Below, piece after piece: positions 8,129 to 17,698 of a stretch of DNA of 64,000 bases. The notes beneath the pieces were generated by a model that was not told the DNA's origin, did no database searches, and worked only from the letters and a program-made list of their open reading frames with translations. Every line of letters starts with the position of its first letter. Position 1 is the first letter of the stretch. The translations under genes were made by a program, and so were the position numbers. The stretch is from Litorimonas sp965205225 (lineage in GTDB: Bacteria; Pseudomonadota; Alphaproteobacteria; Caulobacterales; Maricaulaceae): contig CBDBFZ010000002.1 in the NCBI GenBank assembly GCA_965205225.1, positions 310,001 to 374,000 of the forward strand. Direction: 5' to 3'.

Positions 8129-8374
8129 AATTGATGCGCCGATCACGCCCATGACCAACGCCGTGATCATGTGGGCCCACATGCACCGCCCCAACTGCCG
8201 GAGTTGGATTGCCGATCAGTGGATGAATTTAAAATGAACATAACGTAGATTTCATAGGCGATGCCGATGACTAGCTTTGGAACAAACGATTAGACGAATG
8301 AACGGCGACCGCGTACAGATATGCCAAAGGCTATAAGAGCGACTATAACCAGACCCGAGCAAAAGAAGACGACT
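8129..8374. promoter_or_regulatory. katG upstream region
   Basis: No gene seen. An ATAG-N7-CGAT pattern near 8254-8270 weakly resembles half of an OxyR site, as would be expected upstream of a catalase gene, but the match is too incomplete to call. The katG frame is open back to an ATG at 8321, which I treat as untranslated leader. Confidence 0.3.
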
Positions 8375-10555
8375 ATGAACGAGATGTCAGTGAATTCCGT
8401 AGGCAAATGCCCCGTCATGCATGGTGGTGCAACCAGCAGAGCGTCGACGTCGGCCAAGGATTGGTGGCCGAATGGGCTGAATGTTGAAATTCTTCATCAG
8501 CACGGCGCGCGATCCAATCCGATGGACTCTGATTTCAACTATCGTGAAGCCGTGAAGGCGCTTGATTTCGACGGGTTAAAGGCAGACCTTCATGCTCTGA
8601 TGACCGATAGTCAGTCCTGGTGGCCAGCTGACTGGGGACATTATGGCGGTCTCATGATCCGAATGTCCTGGCACGCGGCCGGAACTTACCGCACGTCTGA
8701 CGGGCGCGGTGGCGGCTCGACAGGCAATCTACGCTTTGCGCCGCTCAACAGCTGGCCCGACAATGGCAATCTCGACAAAGCGCGCCGCCTGCTGTGGCCG
8801 ATCAAAAAGAAATATGGCAAAGCAATTTCCTGGGCTGACTTGATATTGTTGGCCGGGACAATCGCCTATGAAAATATGGGCTTGAAGACCTTTGGTTTTG
8901 GGTTCGGGCGCGAGGATATCTGGGCCCCTGAAATCGATGTGAATTGGGGCGAGGAAAAGGAGTGGCTCGCGCCTAGCGAGAATCGTTACGCGAACCTTGA
9001 AGATGCAGAGACACTCGACCCAAGCCTTGCTGCGGTTCACATGGGACTTATCTACGTCAATCCTGAAGGCGTAAACGGCAATCCTGACCCCGCCCGCACG
9101 GCCCATCATATTCGTGTCACTTTCGCCCGTATGGCGATGAATGATGAGGAAACCGCCGCCCTCACGGCCGGGGGGCACACAGTCGGCAAGGCCCATGGTA
9201 ATGGCGACGAAGGTGCGCTCGGAAGCGAGCCTGAAAGCGGCGAAATGCACGATCAGGGTTTTGGCTGGATGAATCCAAACACGACTGGCAAACCCAGCAG
9301 CCACATCACGTCCGGTGTAGAGGGTGCATGGACGACTGAGCCTACCAAATTCGATATGGGCTATTTCGACATGCTCTATGGTCACGACTGGGAACTGACG
9401 GAATCGCCCGCCGGCGCGAAACAGTGGAAACCTGTGACCATCAAACAGGAAGACATGCCCATCGACCCCGATGACGGCGTCACACGCACAATGCCGGTCA
9501 TGACCGATGCGGACATGGCAATGAAGGTCGATCCGATCTACCGAGACATTTGCGAGCGATTCATGGCAGACGAAGCCTATTTCCGCGACACATTCGCTCG
9601 GGCCTGGTTTAAACTGACCCACCGCGATATGGGGCCAAAGGTCAATTATATCGGCCCCGATGTACCGGATGAGGATCTGATTTGGCAGGACCCGATCCCG
9701 GCGGGATCGACCACTTACGATGTGGACGCCGTCAAAGCGAAAATCGCTGCAACTGACCTAACCCTGACCGAGATGATCACGACGGCCTGGGACAGCGCTC
9801 GCACCTTCCGTGGCTCTGATAAACGGGGCGGCGCAAATGGCGCGCGCATCCGTTTGACCCCGCAACGCACATGGGAGAGCAATGAGCCGAAACGGCTGGA
9901 CCGTGTCCTGTCAGTGCTGGAGCCGATCGCAGAAGACTCAGGCGCATCTATCGCCGACGTCATCGTTCTAGCCGGCAATGTCGGCCTCGAAATGGTGATT
10001 AAAGGCAGCGGTTTCAAGCTGGACGTTCCGTTCGCGCCAGGGCGTGGCGACGCGACCGATTCGATGACGGATGCTGACAGCTTCGAGCCGCTTGAGCCGC
10101 GAGCAGATGGTTTCCGCAATTTTGCGAAAGATCACTATTCTGGATCGGCAGAGAAAATGATCCTTGATCGCGCTCAACTCCTGGGGTTAACGGCTCAGGA
10201 CATGACGGTGCTTGTGGGTGGTATGCGCGTTCTCGGCGCCAATTATGGCGGCACCAAACATGGCGTCTTCACGGACCGTGAGGGCGAGTTGTCGACGGAT
10301 TACTTCGTCAATCTGACAGATATGTCCAATAGTTGGCATCCAGTCGGCAATGATATGTTTGAAATCCGGGACCGCAAATCCGGCGCGGCAAAATGGACCG
10401 CCACACGGGTCGACCTCGTCTTCGGATCTAATTCAATCCTTCGCGCCTATGCTGAGGTGTATGCTCAGGATGATAATAAAGAGAAGTTTGTGAAAGATTT
10501 CGTGAGCGCCTGGAACAAGGTCATGATGGCCGACCGGTTTGACCTCGCCGGGTAA
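8375..10555 (+). CDS. katG: catalase-peroxidase
   Basis: A bifunctional haem enzyme that destroys hydrogen peroxide (catalase and peroxidase) in the cytoplasm. Two tandem peroxidase-like domains are present. The N-terminal active one has distal Arg-Trp-His in RMSWHAAGTYR, the Tyr of the Met-Tyr-Trp cross-link in LIYVNPEG, and the proximal haem His in ALTAGGHTVGKAHG. The C-terminal domain ends in FVSAWNKVMMADRFDLAG. The frame could start at 8321, but MNEMSVNSVGKCPVMHGG from 8375 aligns with the usual KatG N-terminus, giving 726 residues, the normal length. It stands alone between pspF and an IS remnant and has its own hairpin terminator. Regulation by an OxyR-type factor is likely from the family but not shown here. 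Confidence 0.96.
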   Translation: MNEMSVNSVGKCPVMHGGATSRASTSAKDWWPNGLNVEILHQHGARSNPMDSDFNYREAVKALDFDGLKADLHALMTDSQSWWPADWGHYGGLMIRMSWHAAGTYRTSDGRGGGSTGNLRFAPLNSWPDNGNLDKARRLLWPIKKKYGKAISWADLILLAGTIAYENMGLKTFGFGFGREDIWAPEIDVNWGEEKEWLAPSENRYANLEDAETLDPSLAAVHMGLIYVNPEGVNGNPDPARTAHHIRVTFARMAMNDEETAALTAGGHTVGKAHGNGDEGALGSEPESGEMHDQGFGWMNPNTTGKPSSHITSGVEGAWTTEPTKFDMGYFDMLYGHDWELTESPAGAKQWKPVTIKQEDMPIDPDDGVTRTMPVMTDADMAMKVDPIYRDICERFMADEAYFRDTFARAWFKLTHRDMGPKVNYIGPDVPDEDLIWQDPIPAGSTTYDVDAVKAKIAATDLTLTEMITTAWDSARTFRGSDKRGGANGARIRLTPQRTWESNEPKRLDRVLSVLEPIAEDSGASIADVIVLAGNVGLEMVIKGSGFKLDVPFAPGRGDATDSMTDADSFEPLEPRADGFRNFAKDHYSGSAEKMILDRAQLLGLTAQDMTVLVGGMRVLGANYGGTKHGVFTDREGELSTDYFVNLTDMSNSWHPVGNDMFEIRDRKSGAAKWTATRVDLVFGSNSILRAYAEVYAQDDNKEKFVKDFVSAWNKVMMADRFDLAG

Positions 10556-10598
10556 GTAGATGAAATCTACCAACCCCGCTCTCTCCGGCGGGTCAAGA

Positions 10599-10635
10599 CG
10601 CCGCGCTACCCCTCCCTTGGTAGCGGCGCAATTTT
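10599..10635 (+). terminator. probable katG terminator
   Basis: Inverted repeat CGCCGcGCTACC (10599-10610) with GGTAGCGGCG (10619-10628), 44 bases after the katG stop and followed by CAATTTTC. The stem is strong and the T-run short. Confidence 0.55.
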
Positions 10636-10947
10636 CGACCCGTGATCGACTTCGCCTTTTAGTACCTTGTCCTTGCCAGTGGCCTGGAACTGCATTGTCT
10701 TTCTATCTTGTGCGAGAATACGGAAGACGTCAGTTGTTCGCTCATTGACGATATTGATGGCTTTGGCGCGCGTATTAGCTCGGTTGATGTGAATGAGCCT
10801 GTTGCGGGTTACTGAATGGGATCATCCTCAAGTTGATCCTTGACAATTTTTGGTGGCTCCATCGCCAATGTCTTAAAACTCCCAAAATCCCAATGATGAG
10901 GCAGATTTTCAAGCGTAAGTGTTTTTCAGTAAACCGATGGGTTTCTA
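10636..10947. other. gene-free stretch
   Basis: No convincing gene. One plus frame (about 10705-10815) reads a protein-like stretch (SLIDDIDGFGARISSVDVNE, then VAGY and stop) that could be the tail of a degraded PilZ-like gene, but start and upstream part are missing. The next recognisable item is the IS5 remnant. Confidence 0.3.
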
Positions 10948-11536
10948 GAGTCAGGGCTTATTATGTTCACCAGATTATGATAGCTGCGAGTGTGATTGCA
11001 GCCATGCAGATGTCGGCTCTCCTGTCATATCGGGTGTGGGTTCATCTCCAGTCCTTGAGCTTGGACAACATGTTTTCGACCTTGCGGCGTTGTTTATATT
11101 GCGTCTTGCAGAAGGTGGCTGGCGACTTGCGCCGTCGTTTCGGCGGGATACAGGGTGTGTGATGCCCATCGCGACAGGTCGGCCATCGCCGTTACACACG
11201 GCGTGCAGTTTGGGGTGTCCGCTCCTGGTTCGCCCGATATGGCGCGGAAGTCCCCTTTCAGCGAGCTCGCCGCCGTCCTGTGAGCTTTTGAGATGTGTTG
11301 CATCGATCATCAGCGTATCGGAGGGGCTTCCTTCCATTACCGCTGGTCTTCAGGACGTAAACGATGCTGGAGATCACCTTGCGGTCATCAGCGCGTGACA
11401 TCTCATGCGGCTTTGGAAAGTATGGCGATATCTTCGCCATCCGGACCTCGGACAACAAAACAGATCATTAATGGCACCGCTCCGTTGGCAACATGAATCA
11501 AAACGGCACCTCAATGCAAATCAATAGGATCTGAGC
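10948..11536 (-). pseudogene. degenerate IS5-family element A
   Basis: Remnant of an IS5-family transposon on the minus strand. Terminal inverted repeats are still visible (GAGTCAGGGCTTATTA at 10948 and its partner at about 11517-11536, abutting the folE stop). Transposase pieces read in different frames: an N-terminal part (MAKISPYFPKPHEMSRADDR), a middle part (MIDATHLK, AHRTAASSLKGDF, KLHAVCNGDGRPVAM) and a C-terminal part (KVENMLSKLKDWR then a stop). Much of the central DDE domain is deleted. It is clearly inactive. Two relatives of the same type occur at 13993-14161 and 20848-21687. Confidence 0.8.
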
Positions 11537-12124
11537 CTAGCGCATCTGCGCGTCTGTGGCATTGACCAGATTGAAAAATTCCGCCCGCGTTTCGGCTTGC
11601 AGGAACTGGCCATCCAGTGCCGAGGAGATCATGCGGTGCGGCGTATTGATCCCGCGCATGGTCATGCAGAGATGTTCACCCTTGGCGACAACCGCGACAT
11701 TCTTCGTGCCGAGGATGACCTTCAGATCATCTGAAATATCCGCAACAAGTTTTTCCTGCAGGGACAGCACATGGGCATTTTTGTGTGCAATCCGCGCAAA
11801 TTTCGAGAGGCCGAGCACTTTGTCGTCGGCAATATAGGCCACTGACACATCACACCAGAAGGGCAGCATGTGATGTTCGCACATGGACCAGACCCGCATG
11901 CCGGTGACGGCAACCATCTGGTTATGACGGACCGAGTCGAAGGTCGTTTCCAGCTTGCCCGGATCATATTCGATAAAGTCGCGCCAGAAATCAGCAATTC
12001 GGCGCGGTGTATCGATCAGGCCCTCACGGCCCGGGTTTTCGCCCAGGGCGACAAGCAGTTCATGCACCAGATCCTTGATCTTGGCATGATCGACAGTTTT
12101 GGGAGAACGATGTTGATTCAGCAT
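11537..12124 (-). CDS. folE: GTP cyclohydrolase I
   Basis: Catalyses GTP to 7,8-dihydroneopterin triphosphate plus formate, the first step of tetrahydrofolate synthesis. The start at 12124 (MLNQHRSPKTVDHAKIKDLV) gives 195 residues, normal for FolE; the frame runs further up but the extra residues are unlike the family. The zinc and active-site motifs are present: CEHHMLPFWCDVSVAYI, GLSKFARI, and the C-terminal GEHLCMTMRGI, which carries the third zinc ligand. It stands alone between IS remnants; the folK gene of the same pathway is at 34.9 kb. The inverted repeat of a dead IS5 element touches its stop codon. Confidence 0.95.
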   Translation of the reverse strand: MLNQHRSPKTVDHAKIKDLVHELLVALGENPGREGLIDTPRRIADFWRDFIEYDPGKLETTFDSVRHNQMVAVTGMRVWSMCEHHMLPFWCDVSVAYIADDKVLGLSKFARIAHKNAHVLSLQEKLVADISDDLKVILGTKNVAVVAKGEHLCMTMRGINTPHRMISSALDGQFLQAETRAEFFNLVNATDAQMR

Positions 12125-12241
12125 GGCTATCTTTCTTGTGTGAGAACTATCTACGCACGCTTCGGGTCGAGCGATTGTCAAACTTTATTGATGATCTGGC
12201 TTTAGTGAGAGTTATGCCCAAAAGTTAGTGACGGTTGTTAG

Positions 12242-12427
12242 TCAGGCGGCGCTTTGAGTTTGCTTGATACTGTCCTTGAACTCAACCCCTTGACTGACCT
12301 CGGGCAGACGATTTGGCCCGGAGATCCTCCGCCACGTCTTCCTGGTTGACATCATCAGCCTGAAGACCATGGAGAAGGCGGTTTTGCGGTTCAGGCGCAG
12401 CCCTTTTCCGGGTCCGGTTCCTGACGT
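12242..12427 (-). pseudogene. C-terminal remnant of IS256-family transposase
   Basis: The last about 60 codons of a mutator-type (IS256) transposase are readable on the minus strand (KTAFSMVFRLMMSTRKTWRR, then LPEVSQGVEFKDSIKQTQSAA and TGA). This matches the usual C-terminus with KTWRRLxGxNQLPKV. The rest is missing because the IS1182-family element is joined at 12428. Confidence 0.7.
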
Positions 12428-13990
12428 GGCTGTGTGAAAACGGTTAGTTTTTTGTGATATAGTTCCGGTGATTGAATCGGAGGTTTATTGTGAAGCGCTT
12501 TATTGAAGGCCAAGATCGAAATCAGTCCATATTATTTCCTGAAAGTCTGGACGAGTATATCGATGAAGATAATACTGTTCGCGTCATTGATGCCTACGTT
12601 GATGAACTAGATTTACTCTCAATGGGTTTCGAGCGCGTCCGGCCCAAGGCGACAGGCCGTCCCGGTTATCATCCGTCTATTTTGCTCAAGCTCTACATTT
12701 ACGGCTATCTCAACTGTATCCAATCTAGCCGTAGGCTTGAACGCGAAGCGGGGCGTAATGTTGAGCTTATGTGGCTGACGGGCAAGCTTGCACCTGACTT
12801 CAAAACGATTGCTGACTTTAGAAAAGACAACGGCACCGCTATCCAATCAACCTGTTCTCAATTTGTGACTCTTTGCCGTGACGTTGGTCTGTTCGCGCGC
12901 ACAATGGTTGCGATTGATGGAGCCAAGTTCAAGGCCGTGAACGCGAGAGAAAAGAACTTCACACGCGGCAAGCTCACGCGGCGCATCGGCCAGATTGAGC
13001 ATTCTATAGAGAAATACCTTCATGCACTGGACGCGACGGATTTACAGGAAGGCGAGGCCGCTGAGGCCAAGACTGAACGCCTCAAGGAAAAGATTACGTC
13101 AATGCGTGAGAAGATGGCTGAGCTTCAACAGTTGAAAGATGATCTCGCCGCGTCTTCTAAGAAACAAGTATCCTTAACTGACCCGGACTCAGTGGCTATG
13201 GCGACCAGCACAAAGGCTGGTATGGTGGGGTATAACGTACAGACGGTTGTCGATACCGAGCACCATCTCATTGTCGCGCATGAGGTAACAAACACTGTCT
13301 CTGACAAAGTGCAGCTCACAAAGATGACGAAACAAGGCCAAGCCGCCATTGGACGAAAAGACATTACAGTCTTTGCAGATCGTGGCTACTTCAGCGGTGC
13401 AGAAATTATGGCGACTGAGAAACTGGGCGCTACAACATACGTGCCCAAGCCTTACACATCTGGCTCTAAAGCCGCGGGCCGCTTTGGCAAACATGACTTC
13501 CTCTATCAGCCCGAAGACAATAGTTACCAATGCCCAGGTGGTCAGAAGATGACCTATCGCTTCATGTCAGTTGAACAGGGCAAGGACATGCAAGTTTACT
13601 GGCCGGACGAATGCGCGGCCTGTCCCGTCAAAGCCAAATGCACGACGGGGAAACAACGGCGGATCAAACGCTGGGTCAATGAGGACATCATCGACGCTAT
13701 GTTGACGCGATTGAATGACCTCCCGGAAGCCATGGCCATCCGAAGGGCGACGGTCGAGCATCCGTTCGGGACGCTGAAGTCATGGATGGGTGCCACGCAC
13801 TTCCTGACCAAACGCCTCAAAAACGTCAAAACAGAGATGAGTCTATCGGTTCTAGCTTATAATATCCGCCGGATGATCAGCATGTTCGGAGTGAAGAAAC
13901 TAATCCGGGTGATCCAAGCCTAAGGGGAAAGCTTGTCCTAAATTAAATCCACTGAAATCGACGCATTGCCCAGGCTGTTTTCACACAGCC
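12428..13990 (+). mobile_element. IS1182-family element, copy 1
   Basis: A complete 1,563-bp element bounded by inverted repeats GGCTGTGTGAAAACGG (left) and GGCTGTGTGAAAACAG (right, complement). It holds one transposase gene. It sits between an IS256 remnant on the left and an IS5 remnant on the right. No direct target duplication is evident at its ends, which suggests later rearrangement (for example an inversion with copy 2) or target deletion. An equal-length copy lies inverted at 17699-19261. Confidence 0.9.
12490..13923 (+). CDS. IS1182-family transposase
   Basis: A 477-residue DDE transposase. The N-terminal DUF772-type domain is clear (YIDEDNTVRVIDAYVDELDL, RPGYHPSILLKLYIYGYLN, LAPDFKTIADFRKDN). 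The first catalytic Asp lies in MVAIDGAKFKAVN, the second probably in TVFADRGYFSG, and the C-terminal region has RRATVEHPFGTLKSWMG with the catalytic Glu. The GTG at 12490 is chosen because CGGAGG lies 6-7 bases upstream. The protein is identical to that of copy 2, so transposition or homogenisation was recent and the gene is probably functional. Confidence 0.92.
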   Translation: MKRFIEGQDRNQSILFPESLDEYIDEDNTVRVIDAYVDELDLLSMGFERVRPKATGRPGYHPSILLKLYIYGYLNCIQSSRRLEREAGRNVELMWLTGKLAPDFKTIADFRKDNGTAIQSTCSQFVTLCRDVGLFARTMVAIDGAKFKAVNAREKNFTRGKLTRRIGQIEHSIEKYLHALDATDLQEGEAAEAKTERLKEKITSMREKMAELQQLKDDLAASSKKQVSLTDPDSVAMATSTKAGMVGYNVQTVVDTEHHLIVAHEVTNTVSDKVQLTKMTKQGQAAIGRKDITVFADRGYFSGAEIMATEKLGATTYVPKPYTSGSKAAGRFGKHDFLYQPEDNSYQCPGGQKMTYRFMSVEQGKDMQVYWPDECAACPVKAKCTTGKQRRIKRWVNEDIIDAMLTRLNDLPEAMAIRRATVEHPFGTLKSWMGATHFLTKRLKNVKTEMSLSVLAYNIRRMISMFGVKKLIRVIQA

Positions 13991-13992
13991 AC

Positions 13993-14161
13993 CAGATGTC
14001 GAAGATCGAGCCTTTCTTTCCGCTGGCGCATGGTGTGCCCCGTGTTGATGATCGGAGGGTAATTTCCGAGATCATCTTTGTTCTGAAGAACGGTCTGCCT
14101 TGGCGCGATGCACCCTTGTGAGTATGGACCTCATAAGACCCTTTACAACCGCTTCCATACA
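13993..14161 (+). pseudogene. N-terminal fragment of IS5-family transposase
   Basis: Directly after the IS1182 end the sequence reads QMSKIEPFFPLAHGVPRVDD and VISEIIFVLKNGLPWRDAPL, then a stop, followed by a frameshifted GPHKTLYNRF. It is nearly the same as the start of the element at 20848, without its first codons. It is likely the interrupted other half of an element disrupted by the IS1182 insertion. Confidence 0.75.
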
Positions 14162-14233
14162 GTTCCCACTCTGGTCACAGCAAGCCTGCTGGTCGTAATT
14201 GCGCTGGCCCTGATCCTTCGCGGGATCGCGGAC

Positions 14234-15676
14234 CTAACCTGCAGGCCCGTCCATCGGCGTGTTCAGCCCGCCCGACGCCAGCCAGGAAAACAAGCCCCGG
14301 ACAGCATACATATCTGCACCTTTGGGATGACCGGGACGCGTTGCCGGGTTCCAGCCATAAACATCGAAATGCATCCAGGGTCGGTTATCGACAAAGCGTT
14401 CCAAAAACAGAGCCGCCGTCACGGAACCGGCAAAGGATCCACCTGAATTCTTCATATCCGCAATCGGTGAGCGCAGCATCGCATGGTAGGATTGCCAGAG
14501 CGGCATGGGCCAGACCGGATCAAGTTCAGCCGATGCGTGGCGCGAAACCGGGTCGTGAAGATGCGGACGGTTGGTAAAGAAGGGCGGCAGTTGCGGCCCC
14601 AGTGCGACGCGCGCCGCGCCTGTCAGAGTCGCAAAGTCGATCATCAGAACCGGATCGCTTTCCGTCGCCTTGGCCAGAGCATCACCCAATACCAATCGAC
14701 CCTCTGCATCCGTATTGTCGATTTCAACCGTCAGTCCGACCCGCGACTGCAAGATATCACCGGGACGATAGGCTCCGGCGCTGATCGCATTTTCGGCAAT
14801 CGCGACCAAGCAGTGCAAATGGATCGGCAGCCGCGCCGCCATGATCATCGACGCCAGCGCAAGTGCGTGTGCCGCGCCGCCCATATCCTTTTTCATCAGA
14901 CGTGCGCCCGACGCATCTTTGATGTTCAACCCACCTGTGTCGAACGTGATCCCTTTTCCGATGATCGCGAGGCGCGGATGGACGACATCGCCCCATTCCA
15001 GTTCGACAAGTCGCGGCGCTTCATGGGCGGCCCGGCCGACCGCATGGATCATCGGGTAGTTCTGCTCAAGCAGGTCGTCCCCCACCACCGCCATAACCGT
15101 TGCGTCGTGAATTTTGGCCAGATCATCGATGGCCTGATGCAAGGCATCAGGTCCGAGATCTCCGGCCGGCCTATTAATTAGATCGCGAGCCAGCGCCGTT
15201 GCGTTGACCGTGTCACGGACTAGGTCCGCATCCAGTCCATCGCTCAGCACCAGAATAGCCGTTTCAGGTGTGTCTTTGAGATAGTGTGTGAACCGGTAAG
15301 AGCCCAGACCCCAGCCAATCGAAGCCAGACGTTCGGACCAATCTTCCGGTAGTTCGGACAGGCGGTAGAATCCACTATTCATAGAGGCGGACAGTTGCCC
15401 CAACCGCATTTCCCGGTCGTAATCAGTTTCGGTCGAACCGCACCCAAGAAGAATGCTGGCAATCCGTCCATCATCGCCGGGAAGTTTGACGATCTGCCCT
15501 GCTTCTCCCGAAAATCCGTTGGCAGTCGCAAAGGCCGCTTGTTGCGCAGTCAAGGTCCCCTGCACACGCTCCCAGGCACCGGGCCGTATCCCGTGGATCG
15601 GCACAATCGGTTCGTCGTTGGGAACATCGGCCAGGCGGGTCGTGGCAGCAGGTCGTTTCATGACGAGAAAACTCAT
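14234..15676 (-). CDS. M17-family leucyl aminopeptidase
   Basis: A 480-residue cytosolic metallo-aminopeptidase that removes N-terminal residues from peptides. The C-terminal catalytic domain has the M17 signature NTDAEGRLVLGDAL and the metal/active-site Lys motif IGKGITFDTGGLNIK with a following MKKDMGGAA. The N-terminal about 160 residues are the less conserved macro-like domain. The frame is open to 15799, but the start at 15676 (MSFLVMKRPAATTRLADVP) fits the family length; the ribosome binding site is weak, and a Met at 15661 is also possible. The gene lies inside the segment flanked by inverted IS1182 copies and is intact, so it appears to be a genuine chromosomal gene caught between them. 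Confidence 0.9.
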   Translation of the reverse strand: MSFLVMKRPAATTRLADVPNDEPIVPIHGIRPGAWERVQGTLTAQQAAFATANGFSGEAGQIVKLPGDDGRIASILLGCGSTETDYDREMRLGQLSASMNSGFYRLSELPEDWSERLASIGWGLGSYRFTHYLKDTPETAILVLSDGLDADLVRDTVNATALARDLINRPAGDLGPDALHQAIDDLAKIHDATVMAVVGDDLLEQNYPMIHAVGRAAHEAPRLVELEWGDVVHPRLAIIGKGITFDTGGLNIKDASGARLMKKDMGGAAHALALASMIMAARLPIHLHCLVAIAENAISAGAYRPGDILQSRVGLTVEIDNTDAEGRLVLGDALAKATESDPVLMIDFATLTGAARVALGPQLPPFFTNRPHLHDPVSRHASAELDPVWPMPLWQSYHAMLRSPIADMKNSGGSFAGSVTAALFLERFVDNRPWMHFDVYGWNPATRPGHPKGADMYAVRGLFSWLASGGLNTPMDGPAG

Positions 15677-15844
15677 TGTTTCTGCGGATAGGCGAAGATC
15701 GCCAAGCCTGTCTGATTGCAAACTTATTGGGCCCCGTAAAGGTCCCATTAACTCTGAGTCTTTACGATTGTTAACGAGATCCGGCGCTTTCGCAGTCACC
15801 TAAGCGACGCACCCGGAGTGATGGATCCAAGGAACGAGGAAAAT

Positions 15845-16262
15845 ATGGCGTTGGCGCTTTCCCGATATACGCAGCGCTGCTTCTTGTAACGTCGATGCTC
15901 CTGTCTGCCTGTGCGGTTGCCTCTGGCATTACGCCGCAGGAAGCGGATGTCAGGGATCAGATATCTGTTGATCGTACATGCCAGCGTCCGGCAGAACCCC
16001 GCCCTTGTCCTGCAATTGCAGGGTCGCACAGAAGATTCAGAACGTGAACTGAGACGGTCTCGACTGACACGCGGCGATAATAGACTTCCGCCAGACCCTG
16101 TCCCTGCCTTGACGCCGCGCGGTACATCCGCACAGTTTTCGACACAGAGTCAGGTGCCGTCGGGAGATCAAGGTCAGGCCCAATCTGGATATCAGGGTCA
16201 AAATCAGATCCGCCCTCAGGAACAGACTTTCAGTCACGATGGGATGTCGGCAACGCGGCTGA
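15845..16262 (+). pseudogene. probable broken lipoprotein gene
   Basis: A GAGG ribosome binding site precedes ATG at 15845, but that frame stops after 14 codons. The next frame carries a good lipoprotein signal (PIYAALLLVTSMLLSACAVA, lipobox LLSAC) and runs to a stop near 16047. The third frame continues a Gln/Ser-rich tail (PSGDQGQAQSGYQGQNQ). This is best read as one small lipoprotein gene with two frameshifts, joined at its 3' end to an IS110 remnant. The family is not recognised. Sequencing error is an alternative explanation. Confidence 0.35.
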
Positions 16263-16541
16263 CCGCGACGACGTTTTCAATCTGGAGAGATGGATAATCC
16301 CGGACGCATATCGCGAGCTGGCGATACGAATGTCAGGGCATCATTGTACTCTGCGGCAAACTCCCTGCTCACGAGGACTAAACATATATCTCCACTCAAA
16401 GCCTGGGGCTTACGCCTAATCAAACGACGTGGCCGTAAACGCGGCACTGTTGCTGTCGCCAGAAAGTTAGCCGTCATACTGCATCGCATGTGGGTAGACG
16501 GCACACCTTATCGTTGGTCTGATGTGGTGGTCGCTAGATGA
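16263..16541 (+). pseudogene. C-terminal remnant of IS110-family transposase
   Basis: The stretch reads RRFQSGEMDNPGRISRAGD, then SPLKAWGLRLIKRRGRKRG and VAVARKLAVILHRMWVDGT. This is the conserved C-terminal domain (Transposase_20) of IS110/IS116/IS902 enzymes. The N-terminal catalytic DEDD part is missing. Confidence 0.8.
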
Positions 16542-16753
16542 GACACTAACCACACATTATAGAACCAACGGTTCGTCCTGAACTGGACGAGGTGTTTGTG
16601 GATGACGCCGATAAAGTCCGCTGTGCCATAAATTATGAGCACGACCCTTAGCAAGGCGCCCCTTCACTTCTGCTTCTTCATGGAGAAAGAATTGAATTTT
16701 ATTCGTTGACGTTATATTAAAATATCAGGCTCATAATTCGACGAGGAGAAATC

Positions 16754-17098
16754 ATGAAAATTCAGTACCTAGAAATCGTTTCTCCTGACGCTGATGCCAT
16801 ATGCGCAGAATACGAAGCCGTTCATAATGTTAAGTTTGGCGAACCGCAGGAATTGCTCGGTGGAGCTAGAACATGTAAATTGGCGGACGGTGGAATTGTC
16901 GGCATACGTGGCCCGTTGCGAGACACAGAGGACTCAGTTGTCCGCCCGTACTGGCTTGTGGAGAATATAGAAAAAGCCATCAGTATGGTGAAGGCTGAGG
17001 GGGCGGAAATTGCTGTGCCTCCTCTAGAGATTCCGGGGTTAGGCACATTCGCTATCTACATCAAGGGCGGCATTGATCACGGTTTTTGGAAACTTTGA
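16754..17098 (+). CDS. VOC-family (glyoxalase-like) protein
   Basis: A 114-residue single-domain protein of the vicinal-oxygen-chelate fold. It begins MKIQYLEIVSPDADAICAEY and ends GLGTFAIYIKGGIDHGFWKL. One strand pattern resembles VOC enzymes that act with hydroxylases or as small-molecule binders; metal ligands cannot be fixed from sequence alone. GAGGAG lies 7 bases before the ATG. It stands alone between IS remnants; base composition is more AT-rich around its promoter. Likely an intact, possibly imported, accessory gene. Confidence 0.75.
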   Translation: MKIQYLEIVSPDADAICAEYEAVHNVKFGEPQELLGGARTCKLADGGIVGIRGPLRDTEDSVVRPYWLVENIEKAISMVKAEGAEIAVPPLEIPGLGTFAIYIKGGIDHGFWKL

Positions 17099-17117
17099 TA
17101 ACGACGTTTAATCCCGT

Positions 17118-17696
17118 GGCTGTGTTAAAACGGTTTAGGTTTTACGTGTTATGTTTCCGGTGATTGAATCGGAGGTGTAATGTGAACTGTTTTATTCAGT
17201 ATGAGGGCACGAAACCAAGCTAACCTGTTTCCAGAAAGCCTGACGATTATATCGATGAAGACAACCCGGTTCGAGTGATCGATACGTATGTGGAAGAGCT
17301 GAATTTATTAAGCCTGGGATTCGAGCGGGCTTACCCCAAAGCAACAGGCCGCCCCGGTTATCATCCATCTGTTTTGCTTAAACTCTACACCTATGGATAT
17401 TTGAACCGGATACAATCAATCGCCGATTAAAGCGAGAAGTTAATCGCAATGTCGAACTGATGTGGTTGACGAGTAAATTGGTACCGGATTTCAAAACCAT
17501 TGCTGATTTCAGGAAAGATAATGGTGTAGTCATTCAATCAACCTGTACTCAATTTGTTGTTTTGTCTCGCGAGCTCGGATTATTTATGAGAACTTCTGTT
17601 GCCATTGACGGAGCTAAGTTCAAAGCTATGAACTCGCGAGAAAAGAACTTTACCAAAGGCAAACTCACGCGTCGTATCGGCCAGATAGGACATCTC
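17118..17696 (+). pseudogene. diverged IS1182-family remnant
   Basis: The 5' part of an element related to, but clearly different from, the full copies. The end repeat reads GGCTGTGTTAAAACGG and the ribosome binding site region is shared. The transposase start is frameshifted, while LTSKLVPDFKTIADFRKDNG, SVAIDGAKFKAMNSREKNFT and GKLTRRIGQIGH are readable. It stops where copy 2 begins, so copy 2 inserted into or recombined with it. Confidence 0.85.
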
Positions 17697-17698
17697 GT

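Noticed and set aside
8254..8290. OxyR operator upstream of katG
   Set aside because: Only about half of the ATAG-N7-CTAT repeats are matched, which can occur by chance.
8729..9622. 297-codon antisense frame inside katG
   Set aside because: It fully overlaps the strongly conserved catalase-peroxidase gene and has no recognisable domain.
10560..10748. 62-codon gene after katG
   Set aside because: It spans the likely katG terminator hairpin, has no ribosome binding site and no domain.
14483..15181. 232-codon plus-strand frame inside the aminopeptidase gene
   Set aside because: It is antisense to the M17 catalytic domain, whose motifs are clear on the minus strand.
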